Shown here: one piece after another, positions 1-7,826 of the stretch
Layout of the letters: each line of letters begins with the position of its first letter
Numbering within the stretch: the first letter of the stretch is position 1
Assembly (NCBI GenBank): GCA_045226335.1
Contig: JBGVCH010000056.1
Span: 1 to 63,619, forward strand
From: RUG11272 sp045226335
GTDB taxonomy: Bacteria > Bacillota > Clostridia > Christensenellales > Aristaeellaceae
Length of the DNA stretch: 63,619 bases
Direction: 5' to 3'
Program-made: the position numbers and the translations under genes
Notes under the pieces: model-generated
The model's database searches: none
Seen by the model: only the letters and a program-made list of their open reading frames with translations
What the model was told of the DNA's origin: nothing

Positions 1-94
1 ACCTATCCGGCGGACGAGAGAGCATTCCGTTGTGCTTCTATTCACAGAATTGTCATTCATGCGTAAGCCCCGAGCCGACCAAACCCCGCACAAG

Positions 95-132
95 CGAAAA
101 GGCACAGAAGCGGAACCCCGTCCCCGTGCCTT
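95..132 (-). terminator. Possible terminator downstream of nfnAB
   Basis: Seven-base stem (99-105 pairing with 126-132), read on the minus strand and followed by TTTTCG. It lies about 140 bases after the nfnB stop, with a dispersed repeat copy in between. The large loop makes the call moderate. No gene was recognised in 1-272. Confidence 0.4.
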
Positions 133-175
133 GAATGGTGATGTTTCTCCTGCAAGCTCTAAAGCGCAACAAACG

Positions 176-243
176 GTATTGGCCCCGAAGGTCCAGGGCG
201 AACGGAAAGCCCTGGCCGCGCCGCAGCGCGGAACCCCTTCGTT
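176..243 (-). repeat. Dispersed structured repeat, copy A
   Basis: Shares with three other places (17709-17788, 33617-33696, 48742-48821) a core read on the minus strand as CAGGGCTTTCCGTTCGCCC then TGGACCTTCGG. A first hairpin with a TGCG loop precedes it. In this copy the stem is CCGCGC/GCGCGG, a different sequence from the other copies but still paired. It starts about 30 bases after the nfnB stop and is oriented with that gene. Confidence 0.8.
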
Positions 244-272
244 ACAGCCGGCACCCTAAGAACGGAAAAGGG

Positions 273-1667
273 TCACGCCTTTTCTCCTGTGAGATACGCG
301 TCAATCGCCGCCGCCGCCGTCTTCCCGGCCCCCATGGCCAGGATGACCGTGGCCGCGCCGGTGACCGCGTCGCCGCCGGCATAGACGCCCTCGCGGCTGG
401 TCTTGCCCGTGTCCTCCGCCACGATGATGCCGCCCCAGCGCTGGGTCTCCAGGCCGTCGGTGGTGTCGCGGATCAGGGGGTTGGGGCTGGTGCCCAGGGC
501 CATGATGACGCAGTCCATGGGCATGTCTTCCTCACTGCCCTCGATGGGCACGGGGCGCCTGCGGCCGGAGGCGTCCGGCTCGCCCAGCTCCATGTGCTGC
601 ACCCGGATGTCCTTCACCCAGCCCTTGTCGTCGCCGGCGATGGCCACGGGGTTGGTGAGGAAGCAGAAGCGGATGCCCTCCTCCATGGCGTGCTCCACCT
701 CTTCCCGGCGGGCGGGGAGCTCCGCCTCGGTGCGGCGGTACACCACGGTGACGTCCGCCCCCAGGCGCTTGGCGCAGCGGGCCGCGTCCATGGCCACGTT
801 GCCACCGCCCACCACCGCCACGCACTTCCCGTGCTGGATGGGGGTGCTGCTGTCGGGCCGGTAAGCCTTCATCAGGTTGATGCGGGTGAGGAACTCGTTG
901 GCGGAGTACACGCCCTTCAGGTTCTCGCCCGGGATGTTCATGAACTTGGGCAGGCCGGCGCCAGAGCCGATGAACACGGCCTCGAAGCCCATGTCGTGCA
1001 TCAGCTCGTCCACCGTCAGGGTGCGGCCGATGACCACGTTGGTCTCCACCTTCACCCCCAGGGCCTTCAGGCCGTCGATCTCCTTCTGCACGATGGCCTT
1101 GGGGAGACGGAACTCGGGGATGCCGTACACCAGCACGCCGCCGGCCAGGTGTAGGGCCTCGTAGATCGTGACGTCATAGCCCTTTTTGGCCAGATCGCCG
1201 GCGCAGGTGAGGCCGGAGGGGCCGGAGCCGATCACCGCCACCCGGTGGCCATTGGAGGCGGGCTTTTCCACTGCCGCGGCAGCCTGCGCGTTGTGGCGGT
1301 CGGCGACGTAGCGCTCCAGGCGGCCGATGCCCACGGGCTCGCCCTTGATGCCCCGGACGCACTTGCCCTCGCACTGGCTCTCCTGGGGGCAGACCCGGCC
1401 GCACACCGCCGGCAGGGAGGAGGACAGGCTGATGATCCGGTAGGCCTCCTCAAAGTTCCCCTGGGCGGTTTCATGGATGAAGGCGGGGATGTCGATCTTC
1501 ACCGGGCAGCCGGAGACGCAGGGCTTGTTCTTGCAGTTGAGGCAGCGGGCGGCCTCGTCCAGGGCCATCTCTTCGGTGTAGCCCAGGGCCACCTCGTCAA
1601 AGTTGCCGCTGCGGACCACGGGATCCTGGGAGGGCATGGGGTTCTTGGTCAGACGCATGTTGGGCAT
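273..1667 (-). CDS. nfnB: NADPH-dependent glutamate synthase small-subunit-like protein / NfnB
   Basis: 464-residue iron-sulfur flavoprotein. The N-terminus has two cysteine clusters (C42, C45, C50, C54 and C89, C93, C99, C103) expected to ligate [4Fe-4S] centres. These are followed by an FAD-binding GSGPSG motif and a second nucleotide-binding GGGNVAMDAAR motif, the order seen in GltD/NfnB. The start is the ATG one base after the upstream stop; an in-frame extension to 1772 lies inside the upstream gene. Pairing with an NfnA-type subunit and the absence of a large glutamate synthase gene favour NfnB, the NADPH side of the ferredoxin-dependent electron-bifurcating transhydrogenase, over true glutamate synthase. 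Cytoplasmic. The bifurcating role is inferred from family and context. Confidence 0.9.
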   Translation of the reverse strand: MPNMRLTKNPMPSQDPVVRSGNFDEVALGYTEEMALDEAARCLNCKNKPCVSGCPVKIDIPAFIHETAQGNFEEAYRIISLSSSLPAVCGRVCPQESQCEGKCVRGIKGEPVGIGRLERYVADRHNAQAAAAVEKPASNGHRVAVIGSGPSGLTCAGDLAKKGYDVTIYEALHLAGGVLVYGIPEFRLPKAIVQKEIDGLKALGVKVETNVVIGRTLTVDELMHDMGFEAVFIGSGAGLPKFMNIPGENLKGVYSANEFLTRINLMKAYRPDSSTPIQHGKCVAVVGGGNVAMDAARCAKRLGADVTVVYRRTEAELPARREEVEHAMEEGIRFCFLTNPVAIAGDDKGWVKDIRVQHMELGEPDASGRRRPVPIEGSEEDMPMDCVIMALGTSPNPLIRDTTDGLETQRWGGIIVAEDTGKTSREGVYAGGDAVTGAATVILAMGAGKTAAAAIDAYLTGEKA

Positions 1668-1668
1668 G

Positions 1669-2508
1669 TCACTTCGCCTCCTTGAACAGGTTGCAGGCTT
1701 CCTCGTAGGCGTGGCGCTCAAAGTCCGCGTACATGCGGCCCCGGGCCATGGCCTCGTCGAAGTCGATCTCATGCCCGTCGAACTCTGGGCCGTCCACGCA
1801 GGCGAAACGGGTCTTGCCGCCCACCGTCAGCCGGCAGCCGCCGCACATGCCCGTGCCGTCGATCATGATGGGGTTCATGCTGGCCACGGTCTTCACGCCG
1901 TACTGCTTCGTCAGGGCGCAGACGAACTTCATCATGATCAGGGGCCCGATGGTGATGACCTCGTCGTACTGCTCGCCGCTCTCGATGAGGCGCTTCAGGG
2001 CGTCGGTCACCAGGCCCTTCTCGCCCCAGGAGCCGTCGTCGGACATTTTGCACACCTTGTCGGACACCGCGTCGAACTCGTCCTCCAGGATCACCAGGTC
2101 ATTGGTGCGGAAGCCGGTGACAGAGTGGACCACCGTGCCCTGCTGGTGGAACTTCTTCGCCACGGGGTAGGCGATGGCGCAACCCACGCCGCCGCCCACC
2201 ACGGCCACCTTTTTGAGGCCTTCCGTGTGGGTGGGGCGCCCCAGGGGACCCACGAAGTCGTGGATGTACTCGCCCTCGTTGAGATGGTTCAGGGTGGCGG
2301 TGGCGGCGCCCACGATCTGGAAGATGATGGTCACCGTGCCCTTTTCCCGGTCAAAGTCCGCCACGGTCAGCGGGATGCGCTCCCCCTTCTCGTCGGCGCG
2401 GAGGATAATGAATTGCCCGGGTTCCGCCTTCCGGGCCACCAGAGGCGCCTCCACCTTCATCAGGGTCACGGTGGGGTTCAGCGCGCGCTTTTCAAGGATT
2501 CTGTTCAT
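1669..2508 (-). CDS. nfnA: Sulfide/dihydroorotate dehydrogenase-like FAD/NAD-binding subunit (NfnA)
   Basis: 279-residue protein of the ferredoxin-NADP reductase/PyrK-like family. It has an N-terminal FAD-binding barrel with the PGQF...R-x-P-L-T segment, a GGGVGCA nucleotide-binding loop near the middle, and a C-terminal Cys cluster (GMCGGCRL...FACVDGP) that holds a [2Fe-2S] centre in relatives. It is the first gene of a two-gene operon and ends one base before nfnB. Together they match NfnAB, which couples reduced ferredoxin and NADH oxidation to NADP+ reduction. A PyrK-like subunit is an alternative by similarity alone, but no pyrD is adjacent. Confidence 0.88.
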   Translation of the reverse strand: MNRILEKRALNPTVTLMKVEAPLVARKAEPGQFIILRADEKGERIPLTVADFDREKGTVTIIFQIVGAATATLNHLNEGEYIHDFVGPLGRPTHTEGLKKVAVVGGGVGCAIAYPVAKKFHQQGTVVHSVTGFRTNDLVILEDEFDAVSDKVCKMSDDGSWGEKGLVTDALKRLIESGEQYDEVITIGPLIMMKFVCALTKQYGVKTVASMNPIMIDGTGMCGGCRLTVGGKTRFACVDGPEFDGHEIDFDEAMARGRMYADFERHAYEEACNLFKEAK

Positions 2509-2713
2509 CGCAGTCCCGCTTCCTTCCTCAATGCTCCTCCGCCGGTCCGATCCGGCGGCGTCCCGACTATTCTACCATAAATCTCCCGTTTTGCAATTTC
2601 CCGTGAACGGAAATGCAGGGAAAATACCGCCGCGGCGGAGGAGGCCGTGCCCAGGTGCCGGGCAGGGTTGTTTCAGAATCTGTTACATTTTGTCAAACAT
2701 CCGCCGAACGGCC

Positions 2714-2742
2714 TTGACAAGTGCCTCCCGCTGTGTTACCCT
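2714..2742 (+). promoter_or_regulatory. Promoter of uraA-pyrR
   Basis: TTGACA at 2714-2719, a 17-base spacer and TACCCT at 2737-2742, about 140 bases before the uraA start. This gives a long leader that contains the PyrR-type element. Confidence 0.75.
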
Positions 2743-2754
2743 GCCCACGGTCAA

Positions 2755-2845
2755 TCTTTAAGACGGTACGGGAGACCGGCAAGATGCAGCCAAGGCTTTT
2801 GTTTGCGCGCGCCTGCCTTCCGTCCGGACGGCGGTTTTTCTTTGC
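2755..2845 (+). promoter_or_regulatory. PyrR-responsive attenuator leader
   Basis: The leader carries GGTACGGGAGACCGGCAAGA (2765-2784), resembling the PyrR-binding anti-antiterminator loop of Firmicute pyr leaders. A GC-rich palindrome (CCGTCCGGACGG) followed by a T-rich run at 2833-2843 could be the terminator. The genes downstream are a uracil permease and PyrR itself, the usual setting for UMP-dependent attenuation. The motif match is by eye and the competing folds were not computed. Confidence 0.65.
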
Positions 2846-2881
2846 CGCCGGAACACCCACGACTTGCGAGGAGGATCGCGC

Positions 2882-4321
2882 ATGAGTGAAAAGATGCAGC
2901 TCGTCTACGACGTCAACGACAGACCGCCGCTGAAAAAGAACCTGGTCTATGCCCTGCAGCAGCTGCTGGCCATCATGGCCGCCACCCTGCTGGTGCCGGT
3001 GCTGGTGGACGGCACGGGCACCTATATGAGCCAGCCGGCCGCCCTGTGCGGCGCGGGCTTCGGCACGCTGTTCTACCTGTTCATGACCCAGCGGAAGAGC
3101 CCGGTGTTCCTGGGCAGTTCCTTCGCCTTCATCAGCCCGCTGGTGGGCGCAGTCTCCTATGGCTTCGGCGGCATCTTCCTGGGCGCGGTCTTCGCCGGCC
3201 TGGTGTATGTCATCATCGCGCTGGTGGTGAAGATCACCGGCACGGGCTGGGTCAACAAACTCCTGCCCCCCGTGGTCATTGGCCCCACCGTGGCCCTGAT
3301 CGGACTCTCTCTCTGCGGGAGCGCCATCAACAACCTGGCCAACCTGAACGGTAATCAGACGATCCTGAACATCACAGGCTTCGTGGGCGGTAAGCTGAAT
3401 GTCAGCAGCATTCTGAACGGCACCACTGTCGAGGGCGTGGAAAACATCAGCATCGACAACTACAGCCTAGTTCACATTCTGCTCGGCCTCTTTGCCTTCG
3501 GCGTGACCGTCTGGACTTCCGTCAAGGGCGGCAAGGGCCTGAAAATGATCCCCTTCATCGTCGGTATTGTCGCGGCGTATGTCGTCGGCATGTACCTGAC
3601 TGCCATCGGCAACTTCACCGGCAACGATGCGCTGAAGGTCATCAACACCGCAGCTTTTGACAAAGTGCCGCTGTTCTCGGTGCCCCGCTTCACCTTCCTG
3701 GGCATGTTCGGCGTCTATGATGACGCGCCCAACAAACTTACGTCCATCTCCGACGCGCTGAACATCCTCGTGCTCTTTGCCCCGGTGGCCTTTGTGACGC
3801 TGGCGGAGCACATCGCCGACCACAAGAACCTGGGTTCCGTTATCGGCCGCAACCTGACGGACGATCCCGGCCTCAGCCGCACCCTCATCGGCGACGGCGC
3901 CGGCTCCATCATCGGCTCCTTCTTCGGCGGCTGCCCCAACACCACCTACGGTGAGTCCGTGGGCTGCGTGGCCATCACCCGCAACGCCTCCGTGTCCACC
4001 ATCTTCATCGCCGCCATCTACTGCATTGTGCTGTCCTTCTTCGGCCCCTTCACGGCCTTCGTGAACTCCATCCCGGCCTGCATCACCGGCGGCGTCTGCA
4101 TCGCCCTGTACGGCTTCATCGCCGTGTCCGGTCTCAAGATGCTGCAGCCCGTGGATCTGAACGACAACCGCAACCTCTTCGTGGTGGCGGCCATCCTGGT
4201 GACCGGCATCGGCGGCCTGACCATCAAGATCGGCCAGGTGACCATCTCCGCCATCGCCACCGCCCTGATCCTGGGCATCCTGGTGAATGTGATCTTCAAC
4301 CGCCGCAAGGGCGAGCAATGA
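2882..4321 (+). CDS. uraA: Uracil/xanthine permease family transporter
   Basis: 479-residue polytopic membrane protein of the NCS2 (nucleobase:cation symporter) family, about 14 membrane segments. Family signatures visible include the N-terminal P-x-L-x-K-N-L-x-Y-A-L-Q-Q, the QRKSPVFLGSSFAF stretch, FVTLAEHIADHK and the GGCPNTTYGE-N region that binds the nucleobase in UraA. The ATG at 2882 is chosen because AGGAGG lies seven bases upstream; an earlier in-frame ATG at 2864 lacks one. It takes up uracil and forms an operon with pyrR (four-base overlap) under a PyrR-type leader. Pyrimidine control therefore fits uracil better than xanthine. Confidence 0.93.
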   Translation: MSEKMQLVYDVNDRPPLKKNLVYALQQLLAIMAATLLVPVLVDGTGTYMSQPAALCGAGFGTLFYLFMTQRKSPVFLGSSFAFISPLVGAVSYGFGGIFLGAVFAGLVYVIIALVVKITGTGWVNKLLPPVVIGPTVALIGLSLCGSAINNLANLNGNQTILNITGFVGGKLNVSSILNGTTVEGVENISIDNYSLVHILLGLFAFGVTVWTSVKGGKGLKMIPFIVGIVAAYVVGMYLTAIGNFTGNDALKVINTAAFDKVPLFSVPRFTFLGMFGVYDDAPNKLTSISDALNILVLFAPVAFVTLAEHIADHKNLGSVIGRNLTDDPGLSRTLIGDGAGSIIGSFFGGCPNTTYGESVGCVAITRNASVSTIFIAAIYCIVLSFFGPFTAFVNSIPACITGGVCIALYGFIAVSGLKMLQPVDLNDNRNLFVVAAILVTGIGGLTIKIGQVTISAIATALILGILVNVIFNRRKGEQ

Positions 4322-4866
4322 GCGCCGCACCGAAGGCCGTCCTGATGGACGCCGCGGCCATGGACCGCGCCCTGAAGCGCATGGCCCATGAGATCATCGA
4401 GCAGGTCAGCGACCCCGGCGGGTGTGTCCTGGTGGGCATCCGCCGCCGGGGCATCCCGCTGGCCAACCGGCTGGCCGGCTATGTCGGGCGGTTCGGCGGC
4501 GCGGCGCCCGCGGTGGGGGAGGTGGACATCACCTACTACCGCGACGACCTGACCCGCCTGGCGGAGGCCCCGAAGGTCTCCGGCGCGGACCTGCCCGCGG
4601 ACATCGTGGGCAAGACCGTGGTACTGGTGGACGACGTGATCTACACCGGCCGCACGGCCCGGGCCGCCATGGAAGCCGTTTTGGCCCGGGGGAGGGCCGC
4701 CCGGATCTGCCTGGCGGTGCTCATCGACCGCGGCCACCGGGAACTTCCCATCCGCCCGGACTTCGTGGGCAAGAACATCCCCACCTCCCACGCGGAGCGC
4801 GTCAGCGTCCGGGTGACGGAGATCGACGGGGAGGACAGCGTGGCGCTCTACCCGGTAGAGCGATGA
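4318..4866 (+). CDS. pyrR: Bifunctional pyr operon regulator / uracil phosphoribosyltransferase
   Basis: 182 residues, the normal PyrR length. The PRPP-binding loop VVLVDDVIYTGRTARA is at about 101-116, and the N-terminal GIRRRGIPLA segment is typical of the family. PyrR binds pyr mRNA leaders when UMP is high and promotes termination; it also has weak uracil phosphoribosyltransferase activity. Its start overlaps the uraA stop (ATGA), so the two are translationally coupled. The attenuator in front of uraA makes the operon autoregulated. Confidence 0.95.
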   Translation: MSAAPKAVLMDAAAMDRALKRMAHEIIEQVSDPGGCVLVGIRRRGIPLANRLAGYVGRFGGAAPAVGEVDITYYRDDLTRLAEAPKVSGADLPADIVGKTVVLVDDVIYTGRTARAAMEAVLARGRAARICLAVLIDRGHRELPIRPDFVGKNIPTSHAERVSVRVTEIDGEDSVALYPVER

Positions 4867-4888
4867 CCCTGTCCTGAAAAGCAAAAGA

Positions 4889-4929
4889 CCGCCCGGATCC
4901 CTGCCCAACAGGGAGTCCGGGCGGTTTTT
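4889..4929 (+). terminator. Terminator of uraA-pyrR
   Basis: Long GC-rich stem-loop CCGCCCGG...CCGGGCGG with an inner CCCTG/CAGGG extension, followed by TTTTT. It lies 22 bases after the pyrR stop. Confidence 0.92.
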
Positions 4930-4951
4930 GCGGCGAATGGCCGCCGCACGG

Positions 4952-5131
4952 TTATCTCTTGTGCACGGAGGAAACGTGGCAGGCGACCGAAGTGATCGTC
5001 ATGAAGGTCTTGCCGCAGTATTTGCAGGTGTAGCCCTTCTGCTCGCCCTCACCGGCGGTGATCTGATCCAGAACCTCAGCCGGGATCTCTTCCACGGTCT
5101 TGTAGATTTCTTCCATCTTGTTCTCGCTCAT
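4952..5131 (-). CDS. Small C2H2 zinc-finger peptide with leader-like N-terminus
   Basis: 59 residues. The C-terminal half (34-57) matches the classical C2H2 zinc finger exactly: Y-x-C-x2-C-x3-F-x5-V-x2-H-x4-H with C36, C39, H52 and H57. The acidic N-terminal half contains PAEVLDQITAGEGEQKG, which resembles the 'ELSDEELDxIxGG' leaders of ribosomal peptides exported or matured after a double-glycine-type site. The start at 5131 is chosen because AGGA lies seven bases upstream; in-frame ATGs at 5137 and upstream lack a proper site. It is monocistronic with its own promoter (5275-5303). No modifying enzyme or exporter is adjacent. The function is unknown: a nucleic-acid-binding regulator and a secreted or modified peptide are both open. 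Confidence 0.75.
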   Translation of the reverse strand: MSENKMEEIYKTVEEIPAEVLDQITAGEGEQKGYTCKYCGKTFMTITSVACHVSSVHKR

Positions 5132-5194
5132 GTTCATTTCCTTTCTGCTGCTCTGCGGCTTTCGCATTGGGGGTTCCGGCAGTTGATACGCAGG

Positions 5195-5219
5195 GAAAAA
5201 CCCGGTGGCAGCGTTTTTC
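5195..5219. repeat. Inverted repeat in the 5' UTR of the zinc-finger peptide gene
   Basis: GAAAAAC (5195-5201) and GTTTTTC (5213-5219) face each other across 11 bases within the long untranslated leader. It could be an operator or an RNA hairpin; no function is shown. Confidence 0.4.
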
Positions 5220-5274
5220 GGAACTTTTTTCAAATACGTTTCGGACCGCTCGTTTTCCGGGTCCCTGTGCCCGT

Positions 5275-5303
5275 ATTGTAACTGGAAAGCAGTTTTCTGC
5301 CAA
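5275..5303 (-). promoter_or_regulatory. Promoter of the zinc-finger peptide gene
   Basis: Minus strand TTGGCA (5303-5298), 17-base spacer, TACAAT (5280-5275). It implies a 5' leader of about 140 bases, long for such a small gene. Confidence 0.65.
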
Positions 5304-5342
5304 CCGGTTCCGCGGAAAAAACCAAAGCCGGCGGAAAGGCCG

Positions 5343-6839
5343 TCAAATCATGAACGGCGCCAGGGGCAGACCGTTTCCTCCCCTGAGATCCACCTCCGGC
5401 CAGCCGAGGAACGCGTATCGCGCGTGGAAGGGCTCCGGCACCGCCGGGCTGGTCAGCAGGACCGCGCTGCCTTCAACGACGGCCTCCGCGGGATACCAGT
5501 CCCCGCCGCGGCCGCGGAGCTCGAACCCTTTGGCGCCGGGGCCCCACCAAGTCAGCGGCGCGGAAAGGCGCACTCGGAGCGCGCCGGGGAGGTGGTCGAT
5601 GCCCAGGGCCTCCGGGCCGGTCTCGCCCGCCTCGCCCCAGGCCACGCCGCGGGCCAGCTCAAAGAGCCGCTCGCCCACGGGTTGCTTGTCGGTGGGATGG
5701 ATGTTCTCCCGGTCCCCCAGGTCGATGGTGACGGCCATACCGGTGCCGCGGATGGCTTTGCGGACCGCGTCCTGCTGCAGCCGCAGCCTGGGCCAGGCGT
5801 ACGGATCGCCGTCACCGCCCCAGCCCGGGAGCTGCACGAAGAGGAAGGGCAGCGCGCCGTCTCCGAAGGCGGACCGCCACTCGGCGATCAGCTGGGCCAT
5901 CAGCAGGTCGTACCGGTCGGTGCGGGAGGCGTCCTCCTCGCCCTGGTACCAGAGGAAGCCGTTGAGGCCCGCGGGCATGACGCGCCGCAGCATGTTGTCG
6001 TAGAGGCAGTGTGGCCGGTACTGGGAGCCCGGGCCCGCCGGCGGATTCCAGGGACAGGCCCCCGCCCGGGCCTCCACGGCGGCCCAGGGGGCATCCGCGC
6101 CCAGTGCCCGCTTTGCCTCCGCCACCCGGCCGTTCCAGGCGTCCAGGTCGGCCATGAACGTCTTCTCCGCCGCCAGATAGGCCTCCATGGTGATGCCGGC
6201 GGACTTTTCGGCGTACTCGTCGAGGTACTTCCGGCCTGCCGCGGTGGTTTCCAGCGTTTCCCGGCTGAGCCAGCAGGTGATGGAGGTGCCGCCCCACCAG
6301 CAGTCGATGATGCCCACGGGCACGTTCAGGTGCGCCCGGGCTTTTTTCGCGAACCAGTAGGCCACCGCGCTGACCCAGGCGGCCTGCCCGGGCAGGGCTT
6401 TCTGCCAGCGGGTGCCGGCAAAGGCCTCGTCCGCCTCGGGGCATGGCCGGGCCCATCTGGGCACGTCGAAAAACCGCAGCTGCGGATCGTCGTGGGCCGC
6501 AACTTCCTCCGGCCCGCCGTCGGCATTCATCAGGGGGAGCTCCATGTTGCTCTGGCCGCCCGCCAGCCAGACCTCGCCGACGGACACGTCCAGAGCGGTG
6601 AAGGTCTCATCCCCGCAGTGCAGGGTCAGGGTGCAGCCCATCCGGGCCTCCTGGGGCGGCAGGTACAGGAGAAAGCGCCCGTCGACGGCCGTCCCGGCGG
6701 CTTCCCCCAGCAGGGTGCCGTCGATGCCGGTCAGGGCGCAGGAAACCCGCGCCCCGGACGGGGCGTCCCCGAACACGGCGATCTCCTTCCGCCGGCACAG
6801 CACAGCGCCGTCGGTGAACAGAGGATTGGGTTGGAACAT
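5343..6839 (-). CDS. Sialate O-acetylesterase family (SASA) esterase
   Basis: 498-residue SGNH-type hydrolase. The catalytic serine is S97 in the GGQSNMELP block, and the distal DRENIHP motif supplies the Asp/His pair. The conserved GIIDCWWGGTSI and WYQGEED blocks of sialate acetylesterase/acetylxylan esterase relatives are both present. No signal peptide is obvious, so it probably acts inside the cell. The start ATG at 6839 has AGGAGG eight bases upstream. An open frame continues much further upstream, but only through repeats. Because it sits beside mannan genes, removal of acetyl groups from imported hemicellulose oligosaccharides is more likely than a sialic acid substrate. That substrate call is inference. 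Confidence 0.88.
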   Translation of the reverse strand: MFQPNPLFTDGAVLCRRKEIAVFGDAPSGARVSCALTGIDGTLLGEAAGTAVDGRFLLYLPPQEARMGCTLTLHCGDETFTALDVSVGEVWLAGGQSNMELPLMNADGGPEEVAAHDDPQLRFFDVPRWARPCPEADEAFAGTRWQKALPGQAAWVSAVAYWFAKKARAHLNVPVGIIDCWWGGTSITCWLSRETLETTAAGRKYLDEYAEKSAGITMEAYLAAEKTFMADLDAWNGRVAEAKRALGADAPWAAVEARAGACPWNPPAGPGSQYRPHCLYDNMLRRVMPAGLNGFLWYQGEEDASRTDRYDLLMAQLIAEWRSAFGDGALPFLFVQLPGWGGDGDPYAWPRLRLQQDAVRKAIRGTGMAVTIDLGDRENIHPTDKQPVGERLFELARGVAWGEAGETGPEALGIDHLPGALRVRLSAPLTWWGPGAKGFELRGRGGDWYPAEAVVEGSAVLLTSPAVPEPFHARYAFLGWPEVDLRGGNGLPLAPFMI

Positions 6840-6911
6840 GTGAGGGGCCTCCTGTCCATCTGGACTGGTTATGTTGATATGAGAAATGCTGCGGATCGGG
6901 AAGCCGAGCAA

Positions 6912-7077
6912 GCCCCACCACCGCTGCGGCGGTCCCCCTCCCCGGCAAGCCGGGGAGGAAGGAGCCGGGGTCGTGTGTGCCGCACTCGAGCGCGTGCTGT
7001 CAGAAGGAATCTCGGACGCCGCCGCAAACCCTTCTCCCCAGCTTGCTGGGGAGATGTCGCCGCAGCGACAGAGGGGC
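6912..7077. repeat. Inverted-repeat module, copy 1
   Basis: 166-bp intergenic module with related inverted ends. The left half starts GCCCCACCACCGCTGCGG and holds a CCTCCCCGGC/GCCGGGGAGG hairpin. The right half holds CTCCCCAGCTTGCTGGGGAG and ends CGACAGAGGGGC. Read as reverse complement, the right half matches the left. A second copy lies 216 bases on. Open frames through it are repeat artefacts, not genes. Confidence 0.85.
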
Positions 7078-7127
7078 AAACCCGGCCGGGAAACCAAGCA
7101 ACTGAAGAGAAAGCTCGCTGCGATGAA

Positions 7128-7296
7128 GCCCCACCACCGCTGCGGCGGTCCCCCTCCCCGGCAAGCCGGGGAGGAAGGAGCCGGGGTTATGTGCACCGAA
7201 CTCGACTGGCGCGTGCTGTCGAAAGGAGCCCTGGACGCTACTGCAACCCCTTCTCCCCAGCTTGCTGGGGAGATGTCGCCGCAGCGACAGAGGGGC
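7128..7296. repeat. Inverted-repeat module, copy 2
   Basis: Direct copy of 6912-7077, with conserved ends and diverged centre, separated from copy 1 by about 50 bases. It ends nine bases from the stop of the DUF559 gene and may serve as its transcription terminator. Conserved ends with a variable centre look like a MITE or REP-pair type element. Confidence 0.85.
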
Positions 7297-7304
7297 AATC
7301 CTGT

Positions 7305-7724
7305 CTACTTCTCTTGCTCGGTTTCTGCTTCCTCGCTACCCATTAGCAGAGTTTCCTTCTTCCGGTATCGGAACGGCTGTTCTTCACACACTTCCCGGAT
7401 CCTTGTACAGACGGTGTCGAAACTTTCCAGAATCTGGCGATTGGTGAATCGGAGAACACGGATCCCCAGCCGATGGATGAACTGATCCCGGGCTTGATCG
7501 TACAGGAGACCTTCAGCGGTGAAGTGCTGATTGCCGTCCACCTCGATGGCGAGGGACAATGGAACACAGTAGAAATCAAGAATGTAGTAGCCGCAGGGAG
7601 CCTGTCTTCTGAATTTCCAGGGCAGTTTTGTCAGGCATTCTCGCCAGAGCTTTCGCTCAGCCGATGTCGGGTTTCTGCGCATCTCGCGAGCTCGCATGAC
7701 GATCGTTCTGCGGTTGACAGGCAT
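7305..7724 (-). CDS. DUF559 endonuclease-like protein
   Basis: 139 residues, matching the DUF559 family related to very-short-patch-repair endonucleases. Visible signatures are the N-terminal MRRNPTSAERKLW, the central FRRQ-x-P-x-G-YYILDFYC and AIEVDGNQH. D50, E61 and D63 are the likely PD-(D/E)XK metal site. The start has AGGAGG seven bases upstream. The gene is visibly richer in A+T than its neighbours, with plainer codon use (for example TTC/AAT/GAT mixtures), suggesting transfer. It lies between a phosphorylase gene and a repeat pair, with no methylase partner. Nuclease activity is a family prediction; the biological role is not established. Confidence 0.85.
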   Translation of the reverse strand: MPVNRRTIVMRAREMRRNPTSAERKLWRECLTKLPWKFRRQAPCGYYILDFYCVPLSLAIEVDGNQHFTAEGLLYDQARDQFIHRLGIRVLRFTNRQILESFDTVCTRIREVCEEQPFRYRKKETLLMGSEEAETEQEK

Positions 7725-7826
7725 CGCACATCCTCCTGCCGGGAATCATTGTGAAAACTGGCGCTCCCTGTATGACACGGATACACGAAGCGCGGCAGGT
7801 CCCCCTGCCGCACTCCGCCGCTGTGT

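Noticed and set aside
32..259. 75-codon open frame at the left edge
   Set aside because: It runs through a terminator-like hairpin and the dispersed repeat copy A, has no ribosome site and no recognisable protein features.
273..1667. Classification as true glutamate synthase small subunit
   Set aside because: No large subunit nearby and an NfnA-type partner is directly upstream, so NfnB is the better call.
6912..7296. Possible CRISPR array
   Set aside because: Only two units of about 168 bp with inverted ends and one 50-bp spacing; no cas genes and no short direct repeats.
6840..7298. N-terminal extension of the SASA esterase through the repeat region
   Set aside because: The added residues are translations of the two inverted-repeat modules; a good AGGAGG site precedes the internal ATG at 6839.
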